From Paenibacillus thermotolerans (lineage in GTDB: Bacteria > Bacillota > Bacilli > Paenibacillales > YIM-B00363), in contig NZ_JAQZSG010000014.1 in the NCBI RefSeq assembly GCF_028745515.1, positions 52,447-116,446 of the forward strand: a stretch of DNA of 64,000 nt, given 5' to 3'. How positions within the stretch are numbered: position 1 is the stretch's first letter; each line of letters starts with the position of its first letter. Shown one piece after another: positions 45,771-53,847 of this stretch. The notes beneath the pieces were generated by a model, which saw only the letters and a list, made by a program, of their open reading frames with translations, made no database searches and was not told the DNA's origin. Made by a program: the position numbers and the translations under genes.

Positions 45771-47586
45771 CGAGCGATTCTTCCCCTTTCTCCGACGGAA
45801 TCGTGACCGTCACAATCGTGCCGGAGCCGAGCTCGCTCCGAATATCGAGCTCGGCTCCGCTGCCGTAAAATAACCGCAGCCTGTCGTATACGCTTCTTAG
45901 TCCGAACGACGATTCGCCGGAATCCGAAACGAGTAAGGAACGGCGGATTTCCTCCAACCGGTCGGGAGCGATCCCGGAGCCGTTGTCCCGAAATTCCGTA
46001 ACGATCGTGCCGTCAACCAGCCTCGACTGAATATGGAGGAAGTTATCGTTGCGGTCCGGTTCGATTCCGTGGACAATGTAATTTTCCGCAATCGGCTGAA
46101 GCGACATGCTGATAATGTCTTTGGAAGCGAGCTGCGGTTCCCATTCGATGGTGTAGGTAAATTTATTTTTGTACCGGATGCGGAACAGCTCCAAATACAA
46201 CCGGCAGCTCTCCATCTCGTCCTTGAAGGAATGCACCGTTTGCTGCCGGACCATGTGCTTAAACAGCAGCGCCAAGCTGTAAATCATCTCCCCGACGTCC
46301 GTCGCACCTTGGGACAAAGCTCTCATGCGTATGACTTCCAGCGTATTATAAAGAAAATGCGGGTTTACTTTCGTTTGAATGGCGGCTAGCTCGGCGCGCC
46401 TTTGGTTGATTTCCGCTTTATAAACCCGGTCTATATAGCGGGAAAGCTCGTCCAGCATTTTGTTGAAGCTTTTGGATATTTGGCCGAGCTCGTCATCCTT
46501 ATCCTCATGAATGCGGAGCTTCAAATTTCCGGTTTCGACCTGCCGCATCAGACGTATGATTCCGTTCGTTCTTTTGGCGAAATTCACGATGAACGCTGCA
46601 GGAATCACGATCGTAACGATACTGCAGACGGCGGCGATCATTACGATCCTGTTTCTGAGTCCCGCATAGGCAGCCTCGACCTCGCGCTTCGGCGCGATCC
46701 CCGCCACATGATAGCCTCCGGCGTTGCCGGTTAGTGTTGTGATGTACGATTCCTGTTCCATCATTGCCGTGTGGTTGGAGACATTGATTTGGTCCCTAAA
46801 CGGATATTTCGTTCCGTAATATCGGCCAGACGAATCGTAAATCACCTCGCCTTCCGGACCGAGCGCCAAAATGTAGCCCTTCAACTCATTTTGAAAGTTA
46901 TTTAAGACATTATCGATCGAACGGGTGTTGAACATGATCATCATCGTTCCGATATTTTGCAGCGTGTTCATGTCATTAATGCGGCCGGACACCGCGAACA
47001 GCCTCGTTTCGGATAAACCCGCCGCCCGGCGAATCCATATGTTGGCGGCCGATACGCGCTGCCCTTCCATGGTCATTACATCCGGGACGAAGGAATGGGC
47101 CGCGTTCGCCGGAATGAACCGGGTGACGCCGTTATACCGGTACACCGCATATAAGTATTGCATTTCGGTACTGTACAGCAATATGCTCTCGATATCCGGA
47201 TCGTCCTGCAGCTTGTTTCGAACAAAATCCAATGTGTTGGGGGAAACGTATACATCGCTCTCATAGGTATGGTTCAGCCGGTGCTCGACATATTCCGGAT
47301 AGCTGTTGCGCAAAAATAACAAAACGTCGTACGACAGCGCATCGTTCCGGTAAATCTCAAGCAGCGAGGACTGGACGAATTCGTACTTCCCCGCAATCAT
47401 GCGGTTTACGGTCTCCATCGCCTTCATCTGCTTGTCCAGCTCTCCTCTTACAACGGATTGGGACATAAAATAAAACATAAAATAGGAGAGCGAAATGATG
47501 CTTACGTTCGTAATGACGACAAACACCGCGATGAGCTTCACATACAGTTTACTGCGAAGCGCCCCCCGAAACCGAAATGCCGGCAT
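45763..47586 (-). CDS. YesM-type sensor histidine kinase
   Basis: A 607-residue membrane kinase. Two membrane helices (near residues 15-38 and 290-312) flank an extracytoplasmic sensor domain of about 250 residues; a HAMP domain follows near 315-365. The kinase core has the phospho-acceptor His in QTKVNPHFLYNTLEVIR near 395 and ATPase motifs NYIVHGIEP near 495 and DNGSGI near 530. The ATG at 47586 follows GGGGGG. Together with the YesN-type partner it likely senses the sugar imported by the adjacent transporter. Confidence 0.92.
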   Translation of the reverse strand: MPAFRFRGALRSKLYVKLIAVFVVITNVSIISLSYFMFYFMSQSVVRGELDKQMKAMETVNRMIAGKYEFVQSSLLEIYRNDALSYDVLLFLRNSYPEYVEHRLNHTYESDVYVSPNTLDFVRNKLQDDPDIESILLYSTEMQYLYAVYRYNGVTRFIPANAAHSFVPDVMTMEGQRVSAANIWIRRAAGLSETRLFAVSGRINDMNTLQNIGTMMIMFNTRSIDNVLNNFQNELKGYILALGPEGEVIYDSSGRYYGTKYPFRDQINVSNHTAMMEQESYITTLTGNAGGYHVAGIAPKREVEAAYAGLRNRIVMIAAVCSIVTIVIPAAFIVNFAKRTNGIIRLMRQVETGNLKLRIHEDKDDELGQISKSFNKMLDELSRYIDRVYKAEINQRRAELAAIQTKVNPHFLYNTLEVIRMRALSQGATDVGEMIYSLALLFKHMVRQQTVHSFKDEMESCRLYLELFRIRYKNKFTYTIEWEPQLASKDIISMSLQPIAENYIVHGIEPDRNDNFLHIQSRLVDGTIVTEFRDNGSGIAPDRLEEIRRSLLVSDSGESSFGLRSVYDRLRLFYGSGAELDIRSELGSGTIVTVTIPSEKGEESLDV

Positions 47587-47614
47587 GTCTTTACCCCCCA
47601 CTTTATTTTCTCCA

Positions 47615-47673
47615 TAAAAAAGAAAAACCCGCATAGGGGCTTTGCGCGGATCAAACCGGCAAGCTCATGCGGG
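47615..47673 (-). terminator. Terminator of the lipA-yutD operon
   Basis: On the minus strand CCCGCAT and ATGCGGG pair over a 32-base loop and are followed by TTTTTCTTTTTT. The loop is long but the T run is strong. Confidence 0.7.
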
Positions 47674-47685
47674 CATACGACAAAT

Positions 47686-48618
47686 TTACTCCGGATTGCG
47701 CGTGTGCGGCTGCTGCACATGATGATTCCGGCCGCGCTGCGCCGGACGCTCCGCTCCTTCATGCTGGCGGTTGCGGCCGTCGGGCCGGGCTCCGCCTTCC
47801 GCGCGAGGCGCACCGCCCGCATGCTTCGGGCCGCCGCCGCGCTGCTGGCCGCGTCCGCCATGCGCCTGCTTGGGGCCCTTCGGGTGAAAGCGGCGCCCTT
47901 CCCCGCGCTGGCCTTTATCAACGGTCCGCTCGACGCCGTCGACGCCTTGGGCAAAGCCGCGTTCGCCGCGATTGGTAGCTCCGCCTGCCTGGCCTTGCCG
48001 CCCTTTGCCGCCCTGCTGCCCGCCGTGAACGCGCACAGCGTCTTCGCGGCTGCGCGGCTCAAACCCGCCGCCGGGCTTCTTCGCGCCGGCGGCGGGATCG
48101 GCTTCGCCCTGCGCCTCTTTGCGCTCGGCTGCGGCCCGCCCGGGACTCCGGACGGGGGATTGATGCTCTCGCCAAGAATACGGCCGCCGGTCGCTGAACG
48201 GGTGTCCGCCGGCAATCAGGCTCGGAGCGCTTTTCGCCTCGGCCGGCGTTTCCGGCTCCGCCTCGTGCTCCGCACCGTCCGCTGCGGCAGGTTGTCCCGC
48301 GCCGGCATGCTCGTGCTCCTCGCCGTGCGCGTGCGCGCCGCTCTTGGCGTTCACACGCTCCAGCACGAAATATGCGCAGCCGAAGTTGCAGTATTCCTGC
48401 AAATAATCCTGCAATCCGCTCACCGACGTTTCTTTATTCGCCTTCGGGCTGCCCTCCCGGAAAAAACCTTTGAGACGCAGCTGATTGTATCCCCAGTCGC
48501 CGACAATATAATCATACCGGTCCAGCACTTCGCTGTATCGTTCCTTGAACGCATCCGGATTCCAAGCGTTTTTGTGCTCCTTAATGAGCTCATACGTTTT
48601 TCCACCGACAAAAATCAA
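47686..48618 (-). CDS. YutD-like protein with long Gly/Arg/His-rich tail
   Basis: A 310-residue protein. The first ~95 residues are the YutD (DUF1027) domain: GKTYELIKEHKNAWNPDAF, YDYIVGDWGYNQLRLKGFF and CNFGCAYFVLERVN. The remaining ~210 residues are low-complexity, rich in Gly, Arg, Ala, Gln, Glu and His with many RG and GG pairs, and look disordered. Bacillus YutD has only about 100 residues. The function of the domain is unknown. The TTG at 48618 has GGGGG nine bases upstream and lies three bases after the lipA stop, so translation is probably coupled. Confidence 0.8.
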   Translation of the reverse strand: MIFVGGKTYELIKEHKNAWNPDAFKERYSEVLDRYDYIVGDWGYNQLRLKGFFREGSPKANKETSVSGLQDYLQEYCNFGCAYFVLERVNAKSGAHAHGEEHEHAGAGQPAAADGAEHEAEPETPAEAKSAPSLIAGGHPFSDRRPYSWREHQSPVRSPGRAAAERKEAQGEADPAAGAKKPGGGFEPRSREDAVRVHGGQQGGKGRQGQAGGATNRGERGFAQGVDGVERTVDKGQRGEGRRFHPKGPKQAHGGRGQQRGGGPKHAGGAPRAEGGARPDGRNRQHEGAERPAQRGRNHHVQQPHTRNPE

Positions 48619-48621
48619 GCT

Positions 48622-49503
48622 CTAATTCCCCCTTGCGGACTCCACCTGCTCATGCGCATGGTACGAGCTTCGAACGAGCGGCCCCGACTCCACGTGTGCA
48701 AACCCGCGTTTCAAGCCTTCTTCCTTCAAAGCAAGGAATTCGTCCGGCGTATAATATTTTTCAACATATAAATGCTGCTTGGTCGGCTGCAAATATTGGC
48801 CGATCGTCATAATATCGCAATCGACGGAACGAAGGTCGTCCATCGTCGCAACGATTTCTTCGTACGTCTCTCCAACGCCGATCATGACGGACGATTTCGT
48901 CCGTATGCCCGGCGCATACGTCTTGGACCGTTTCAGCAGCTCAAGCGAACGTCGGTACTTTGCCTTCGAACGGACCCGGTCGGACAATCGCTCCACCGTT
49001 TCCACATTGTGATTCAAAATGTCCGGCCCCGCGTCAAGCACCGTGTACAGCGATTGCTCCCGGCCTTGAAAATCGGGAATGAGCACCTCGACGCCGCACA
49101 TCGGCAACCGCTTACGGATCGCGCGGATCGTCTCCGCGAAGATCGAAGCTCCGCCGTCGCTAAGGTCGTCCCTTGCCACGGAAGTTACGACGCAATGCCG
49201 AAGTCCCATCTGCTCCGCCGCCTCCGCTACGCGTTCCGGCTCCGCCAGGTCAAGCTCCGTCGGCAATCCCGTCTTCACGGCGCAAAATCGGCACGCGCGG
49301 GTGCAAATATCACCGAGAATCATGAACGTTGCCGTCCGGTTCGCCCAGCATTCATGGATGTTCGGGCATTTGGCCTCCTCGCACACCGTATGCAGCGTCT
49401 TGGAGCGCATCATATTTTTAATATCTTTAAAATTTTCGAATTTCTCTCCCGAAATGAGGTCGATTTTAAGCCACTCCGGTTTACGCATGATCGTTTTGGC
49501 CAT
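48622..49503 (-). CDS. lipA: Lipoyl synthase LipA
   Basis: A 293-residue radical SAM enzyme that inserts sulfur into octanoyl groups to form lipoyl cofactor. The auxiliary cluster motif [12 protein letters not shown] lies near residue 41 and the SAM cluster motif CTRACRFC near 67; the C-terminal RSSYHA end is conserved. Usual length. It uses Fe-S clusters that carriers such as NfuA can supply. It heads the lipA-yutD operon, as in Bacillus. Confidence 0.96.
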   Translation of the reverse strand: MAKTIMRKPEWLKIDLISGEKFENFKDIKNMMRSKTLHTVCEEAKCPNIHECWANRTATFMILGDICTRACRFCAVKTGLPTELDLAEPERVAEAAEQMGLRHCVVTSVARDDLSDGGASIFAETIRAIRKRLPMCGVEVLIPDFQGREQSLYTVLDAGPDILNHNVETVERLSDRVRSKAKYRRSLELLKRSKTYAPGIRTKSSVMIGVGETYEEIVATMDDLRSVDCDIMTIGQYLQPTKQHLYVEKYYTPDEFLALKEEGLKRGFAHVESGPLVRSSYHAHEQVESARGN

Positions 49504-49601
49504 TGTGACAGTCCCATCCTTTCACAAACGATTCGCTACAATCCGGAACATTTCCTTCTTCCGTATTTATTTCATCATTATAATGTAGTGCGGGAGTTAT
49601 G

Positions 49602-49638
49602 TAAAAAGCTTTGAAAGCCGCCGGGTTCGCCCGGCGGC
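49602..49638 (-). terminator. Terminator of the YheC/D-like gene
   Basis: A perfect 9-bp stem GCCGCCGGG / CCCGGCGGC with a four-base loop; on the minus strand TTTCAAAGCTTTTT follows. Confidence 0.78.
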
Positions 49639-49651
49639 TCTTAAGTACGAT

Positions 49652-50740
49652 TTATCGTTGCAGCCCCCTCGTTCGAATTAAATACTTTGCATATTGAATG
49701 GGCTTGCGGAGCGATTCCAGATAAAGGGCGGCCTCCTTCGATTTGATAAATACTTTATGGCCCGGTTTCGGATTCGCTTCAATCAACCATACGTCCCCCT
49801 TGGTGTCTACCCCCACATCCAAACCGAATTCAATCATCGACCCGAACCTCTGCTCGATCACTTCCATCAGCCGGAACGAGAGCCTGTTGCATTCTTGCTC
49901 GATCTCCTTCGCTTTTTTCGCTCCGAAACGCCGCGTCATAAAATCTTTAAACCGCAAAACATAACCGTCCGCATGAAGAATATTGGTTGTAGGGCTGTTT
50001 TTTGCGCTCACTCTCAATACTTTTCCCGTTACGCCCCATTCTCCGTTGCCGTCCTTTTGCACCAATATTCGCGCATCGATCGAACGGCCGGGCAACAGCT
50101 CCAAATCCAAACCTTGCTGCACAATAAAATTGCCCGTTCGGATTTGCTCGGACTGCACCCACTGACTCAGACGATGCAGAACGGCTTCCTTCGATTTGCA
50201 TTTCGCGGTTACGATTTTTCCGGATTTCGCTCGGCCTTGAAAAAGATACCCGGCAGGCAGCCGCCTTATTTTAACGACGCTTCGACCTCCGGTTCCGTTA
50301 CCAGGCTTTACATATACAATGGGGTGCTTTTCGAGCATGCCGCTTACGTGGGAAGGCGTGTAAACATAAGTTTCGGGTATCCATTTTTTTACCGCTTCGG
50401 AAGCGGTGAACAATTTCATAGCTTTCCATTTATACGTAAATTTGTGATTTGCATACTCGAACAAATCCGTCCGTCGGCGCATATCCCGAAACGGCTTTAT
50501 GAGCACGCGGCAAAAGTCGATAACAATGTCCGGCCATGGGCAAAGCTTTCCATGCCATTTTCCATTGGCGCTCCGGACAAACCCTCTTATTTTTCTTGCA
50601 TCTTCGATAATATCGAGGTATGAAAACGCGTACACGATTGCGCCTAATTTGTTGCCTTCGTGAATAAGATCGCTTAAAAATTGGGAATTTGTGAAGGTGC
50701 CTCCTTTTCTGTATGCCAGGATTCCGATCACGGGTTTCAC
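49652..50740 (-). CDS. YheC/YheD-family ATP-grasp protein
   Basis: A 362-residue protein of the YheC/YheD ATP-grasp family, known as spore-coat-associated in Bacillus. It begins PVIGILAYRK, carries the ATP-grasp stretch VYVKPGNGTGGRSVVKI near residue 145, and ends with EFGLDVGVDTKGDVWLIEANPKPGH near 320, where metal-binding acidic residues lie. The substrate is unknown; ATP-grasp enzymes form carboxylate-amine or similar bonds. Divergent from the lar operon over 166 bases. Confidence 0.85.
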   Translation of the reverse strand: MKPVIGILAYRKGGTFTNSQFLSDLIHEGNKLGAIVYAFSYLDIIEDARKIRGFVRSANGKWHGKLCPWPDIVIDFCRVLIKPFRDMRRRTDLFEYANHKFTYKWKAMKLFTASEAVKKWIPETYVYTPSHVSGMLEKHPIVYVKPGNGTGGRSVVKIRRLPAGYLFQGRAKSGKIVTAKCKSKEAVLHRLSQWVQSEQIRTGNFIVQQGLDLELLPGRSIDARILVQKDGNGEWGVTGKVLRVSAKNSPTTNILHADGYVLRFKDFMTRRFGAKKAKEIEQECNRLSFRLMEVIEQRFGSMIEFGLDVGVDTKGDVWLIEANPKPGHKVFIKSKEAALYLESLRKPIQYAKYLIRTRGLQR

Positions 50741-50836
50741 GGGCCAAGCCTCCGATCATAGTCATTTGCCACAATTTACGCAGTTTCGCAGCATTCGGGC
50801 ACGGCGATTGCATTATTTGCTTCTGCGATTAGGGCT

Positions 50837-50864
50837 TCGACAGACGCCGCTCTTATGCTATCAT
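50837..50864 (+). promoter_or_regulatory. Candidate promoter of the larEBC1 operon
   Basis: TCGACA (50837-50842) and TATCAT (50859-50864) are 16 bases apart, each with one mismatch to sigma-A consensus, 42 bases before the larE start. Confidence 0.5.
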
Positions 50865-50906
50865 GAAGAGAAAACTGCCTGGGAAAAGGCGAAAGGGGAA
50901 ACCGCC

Positions 50907-51749
50907 GTGGAACGCCAATTGACATTGGAAGAAAAGGATGCTCGTCTGGGGGACATTTTGCGCGGAATGGGCCGTGTGCTGGTTGCATTCTCAGGTGGGG
51001 TCGACAGCACCTTCGTTTTAAAGCGTGCTTATCAAGAGCTTGGCGACCGCTGCACCGCCGTGACGGCCGCCTCGGAAACGTTCCCCTCCAGGGAATTCGA
51101 CGCCGCTGTTCAGCTTGCGGAGCAGATGGGCGTCCGGCTGCTTAAAACCGAAGTGTCGGAGCTCGACAACGCCGACTTTGTCGCAAACAACCCGGACCGG
51201 TGCTACCATTGCAAAACCGGCCTATACTCCCATTTGAAGCGGATTACCGCGGAGCAGGGCTACGATTTCATATTGGACGGATCGAATATGGACGACCTCG
51301 GAGATTATCGCCCGGGGCTCGCCGCAAAGACGGAGCAAGGCGTGCGAAGTCCGCTGCAGGAGGCGGGGCTGACGAAGGACGAAATCCGGGAGCTGTCCAA
51401 GCGCCTCGGACTGCCGACTTGGAACAAGCCGTCCTTTGCCTGCCTGTCTTCCCGTATTCCGTATGGAACCAAGATCGAAAAGCACAAGATCGACCAGCTC
51501 GACGAGGCTGAAAACTTCCTGATGAATCTCGGCTTGTGGCAGGTTCGCGTGCGCCATCACGACAAAATCGCCCGAATCGAGGTTATGCCTGAGGAAATGA
51601 TGAAGGTTGTGGAGCACAGCGGCGCCATTCACGACAAATTTAAGTCGCTCGGCTTTCAATATGTGACGCTTGATTTGGCAGGCTACCGCACGGGCAGTAT
51701 GAACGAGGTGCTGTCGGCCGAGGTCCGGAAGAAGGCTGTAGCCCAATGA
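50907..51749 (+). CDS. larE: Sacrificial sulfur transferase LarE
   Basis: A 280-residue ATP-dependent sulfur transferase for the nickel-pincer nucleotide cofactor of lactate racemase-type enzymes. The PP-loop SGGVDST lies near residue 28. RCYHCKTGLY lies near 97. The cysteine in PSFACLSSRIP near 178 matches the sacrificial Cys of LarE. The GTG at 50907 has AGGGG eight bases upstream; the longer open frame is not supported. It overlaps larB by four bases. Confidence 0.94.
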   Translation: MERQLTLEEKDARLGDILRGMGRVLVAFSGGVDSTFVLKRAYQELGDRCTAVTAASETFPSREFDAAVQLAEQMGVRLLKTEVSELDNADFVANNPDRCYHCKTGLYSHLKRITAEQGYDFILDGSNMDDLGDYRPGLAAKTEQGVRSPLQEAGLTKDEIRELSKRLGLPTWNKPSFACLSSRIPYGTKIEKHKIDQLDEAENFLMNLGLWQVRVRHHDKIARIEVMPEEMMKVVEHSGAIHDKFKSLGFQYVTLDLAGYRTGSMNEVLSAEVRKKAVAQ

Positions 51750-52510
51750 CGGACATAAAGGAGCTGCTGACCCGGGTAAGGGAGGGACTGCTGGACCCGT
51801 CCGAGGCGGAGCGGTTGATTCGTGAAGCGACGGCGTCCCCGGTCGCCGACCTCGGCTTCGCCCAGCTTGATTTGGAGCGGGAACGCCGAACCGGCTTTCC
51901 CGAAGTCATCTTCGGCGAAGGAAAGACGGCGGAGCAAATCGCGGCGATATTCCGCCGGTTTATGGAAAGCGGGGACCGGGTGCTCGCAACGAGAGTGGCG
52001 CCGGATAAGGCGGAGCAGGTGACGGCGGAGATTCCGGGCATCGCTTACCATGCGACGGCTCGAGTGCTGACGTGGTTCAAGCATCCGCTCCGGCGCGTTC
52101 AAGAAGGATATGCGGCCGTCGTTTGCGCGGGCACGTCCGACCTTCCGGTTGCGGAGGAAGCCGCGCTTACATTGGAATGCATGGGCTCGCGCGCCGAGCG
52201 CATATACGATGTCGGCGTGGCGGGCATTCACCGGTTGTTTGCGCGGCTTGAGACCATTCGCGCCGCCGACGTTATCGTCGTTGTAGCCGGTATGGAAGGC
52301 GCCTTGGCCAGCGTCGTCGGAGGCTTGGTCGACAAGCCGGTCATCGCGGTTCCGACCAGCGTAGGATACGGCGCCAGCTTTTCCGGCGTTTCCGCACTGC
52401 TGACGATGCTGAATTCCTGCGCCCCCGGCGTCTCCGTCGTCAATATCGACAACGGCTTCGGGGCAGGCTATTGTGCAGGCGTCATACATAAACAAATCGC
52501 GAAGAGGTAA
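51746..52510 (+). CDS. larB: Pyridinium-3,5-biscarboxylate synthase LarB
   Basis: A 254-residue protein of the LarB family, with a PurE-like C-terminal domain. LarB carboxylates and hydrolyses nicotinic acid adenine dinucleotide, the first step of nickel-pincer cofactor synthesis. The domain has AAVVCAGTSDLPVAEEAALTLE near residue 127 and TSVGYGASFSGVSALLTMLNSCAPGV near 210, with DNGFGAGY at the end. The start ATGA overlaps the larE stop. Usual length. Confidence 0.95.
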   Translation: MTDIKELLTRVREGLLDPSEAERLIREATASPVADLGFAQLDLERERRTGFPEVIFGEGKTAEQIAAIFRRFMESGDRVLATRVAPDKAEQVTAEIPGIAYHATARVLTWFKHPLRRVQEGYAAVVCAGTSDLPVAEEAALTLECMGSRAERIYDVGVAGIHRLFARLETIRAADVIVVVAGMEGALASVVGGLVDKPVIAVPTSVGYGASFSGVSALLTMLNSCAPGVSVVNIDNGFGAGYCAGVIHKQIAKR

Positions 52511-52517
52511 TAAACAT

Positions 52518-53657
52518 ATGCGAATACTGTATTTGGACTGCTTCTCCGGCATCAGCGGAGACATGACGCTCGCCTCCCTCGTCGATCTCGGCGCCGACCG
52601 GGACTACATCGAGAGCGAGCTGAAGAAGCTGAACGTAGGCGGATACGAGCTTGCCTGGCGTCGGGTGGTGAAGAAAGGGATCGCATCGCTCAAGGTCGAT
52701 GTGATCGTGGACGATGAGGGGCATGGGCACGAGCACGAGCATGGGCACGAGCACGAGCATGGGCACGAGCATCATCATCACCACGATGATCACCATCATC
52801 ACCACGACCACGAGCATGGGCACAACCATCATGAGCATGAGCACCACCACCATGATCACAAGCATCATCACGATGATCACCATCATCACCACGACCACGA
52901 GCATGAGCATGAGCACCACCATCATGAGCACGAGCATCATCATCATGGCGATCACCACCATCATCACGATCACGAGCATCATCATCAGGATGATCACCAC
53001 CATCACCACGACCACGCTCACGATCACGGTCACGGCCATGGGCACCATCATCATCACCGCGGATACGCCGACATTGTCAAAATCATTGAAACTGCCGGCT
53101 TAAGCACGCGCGCCACAAAGCTGAGCCTCGCGATTTTCGAAAAAATCGGCGCAGCGGAATCGAAGATTCATAACATTCCGATGGACACGGTTCATTTTCA
53201 TGAGGTTGGCGCAGTGGATTCCATTGTGGACATCGTCGGCGTTGCGCTGGCTATCGACAACTTGAATCCGGATAAGATCGTGTGTGCGCCGGTGCCGCTC
53301 GGATCGGGCACCGTCCGCATCGATCACGGCATTTATCCGGTACCCGCTCCGGCGACGCTGGAATTGATGCGCGGGCTTCCCATTGCGCCTTCCCAATACT
53401 CGATGGAGCTCACGACGCCAACCGGCGCGGGTATCGTTTCAGCCCTCGTAACCGAGTTTTCCGCGAGCCTTCCGCCTATGGTCGTCGAAGCGATCGGCTA
53501 CGGCGCAGGGACTCGAGAACTGCCCAATCAACCGAACGTGCTCCGTTCCGTCCTCGGTTTTGCCGAAAAAACGATCGGCGTATGGCCGCTCGCCGGCGCA
53601 GAGCAAATCTGCACCCCTCATCACCGCGAAAACGAGCAGCACCATCGGGAACAGTAA
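52518..53657 (+). CDS. larC1: LarC N-terminal half (LarC1) with histidine-rich insert
   Basis: A 379-residue N-terminal LarC part; LarC inserts nickel into the pincer cofactor. The conserved core is present: DCFSGISGDMTLASLVDLGAD near residue 6, HFHEVGAVDSIVDIVGVA near 218, and LTTPTGAGIV then YGAGTRELPNQPNVLRSVLG near the end. Residues 69-180 are an insert almost wholly of His, Asp, Glu and Gly, with about 70 His. A short second His-rich tail ends the protein. The C-terminal LarC2 domain is absent: the frame stops at 53657, a terminator follows, and LarC2 is encoded on the other strand at 53839-54330. Confidence 0.92.
   Translation: MRILYLDCFSGISGDMTLASLVDLGADRDYIESELKKLNVGGYELAWRRVVKKGIASLKVDVIVDDEGHGHEHEHGHEHEHGHEHHHHHDDHHHHHDHEHGHNHHEHEHHHHDHKHHHDDHHHHHDHEHEHEHHHHEHEHHHHGDHHHHHDHEHHHQDDHHHHHDHAHDHGHGHGHHHHHRGYADIVKIIETAGLSTRATKLSLAIFEKIGAAESKIHNIPMDTVHFHEVGAVDSIVDIVGVALAIDNLNPDKIVCAPVPLGSGTVRIDHGIYPVPAPATLELMRGLPIAPSQYSMELTTPTGAGIVSALVTEFSASLPPMVVEAIGYGAGTRELPNQPNVLRSVLGFAEKTIGVWPLAGAEQICTPHHRENEQHHREQ
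52722..53057 (+). repeat. Low-complexity His/Asp/Glu codon repeat in larC1
   Basis: About 336 bases of near-repeats of CAC/CAT with GAC, GAG and GAT codons. The first part is a clear 18-base tandem repeat (GAGCATGGGCACGAGCAC). Slippage could change the insert length. Confidence 0.9.
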
Positions 53658-53665
53658 CACGGCAT

Positions 53666-53696
53666 GCCCCTCGGTATAACCGAGGGGCCATTTTCA
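53666..53696 (+). terminator. Terminator of larEBC1
   Basis: A perfect 9-bp stem GCCCCTCGG / CCGAGGGGC with a five-base loop, followed by CATTTTC, eight bases after the larC1 stop. Confidence 0.82.
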
Positions 53697-53720
53697 TCCG
53701 CATGCGCAATGCTCCGGACG

Positions 53721-53847
53721 ACTTTGCACCAAATGTTGGTGCTAACCCCGCCGATTACCCTCGCATCTACCCACTTAGTACCAACATTTGGTACTAACCC
53801 CGTCGTTTACCCTAGTACCTGCCGACTTTGCACCAAAGCTACTTTGC
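53721..53847. repeat. 52-bp-period palindromic repeats between larC1 and larC2
   Basis: Units begin at 53721, 53773 and 53825, exactly 52 bases apart; the third is truncated at larC2. Units one and two each contain a palindrome (GCACCAA-ATG-TTGGTGC and GTACCAA-CAT-TTGGTAC) followed by CTAACCCCG and a pyrimidine-rich tail with TTACCCT. A related single copy lies at 30378. Confidence 0.85.

Noticed and set aside
52482..53057. Minus-strand frame encoding a Met/Val-only membrane-like protein
   Set aside because: It is the mirror of the histidine codons of larC1 and has no independent signals.
53600..53720. Programmed frameshift joining larC1 to a downstream larC2, as in L. plantarum
   Set aside because: No LarC2-like sequence exists on the plus strand after 53657 and a terminator follows; the only larC2 is on the other strand.
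53721..53847. CRISPR-like array
   Set aside because: The 52-base units are repeated along their whole length with no unique spacers, only two and a half units exist, and no cas gene is near.
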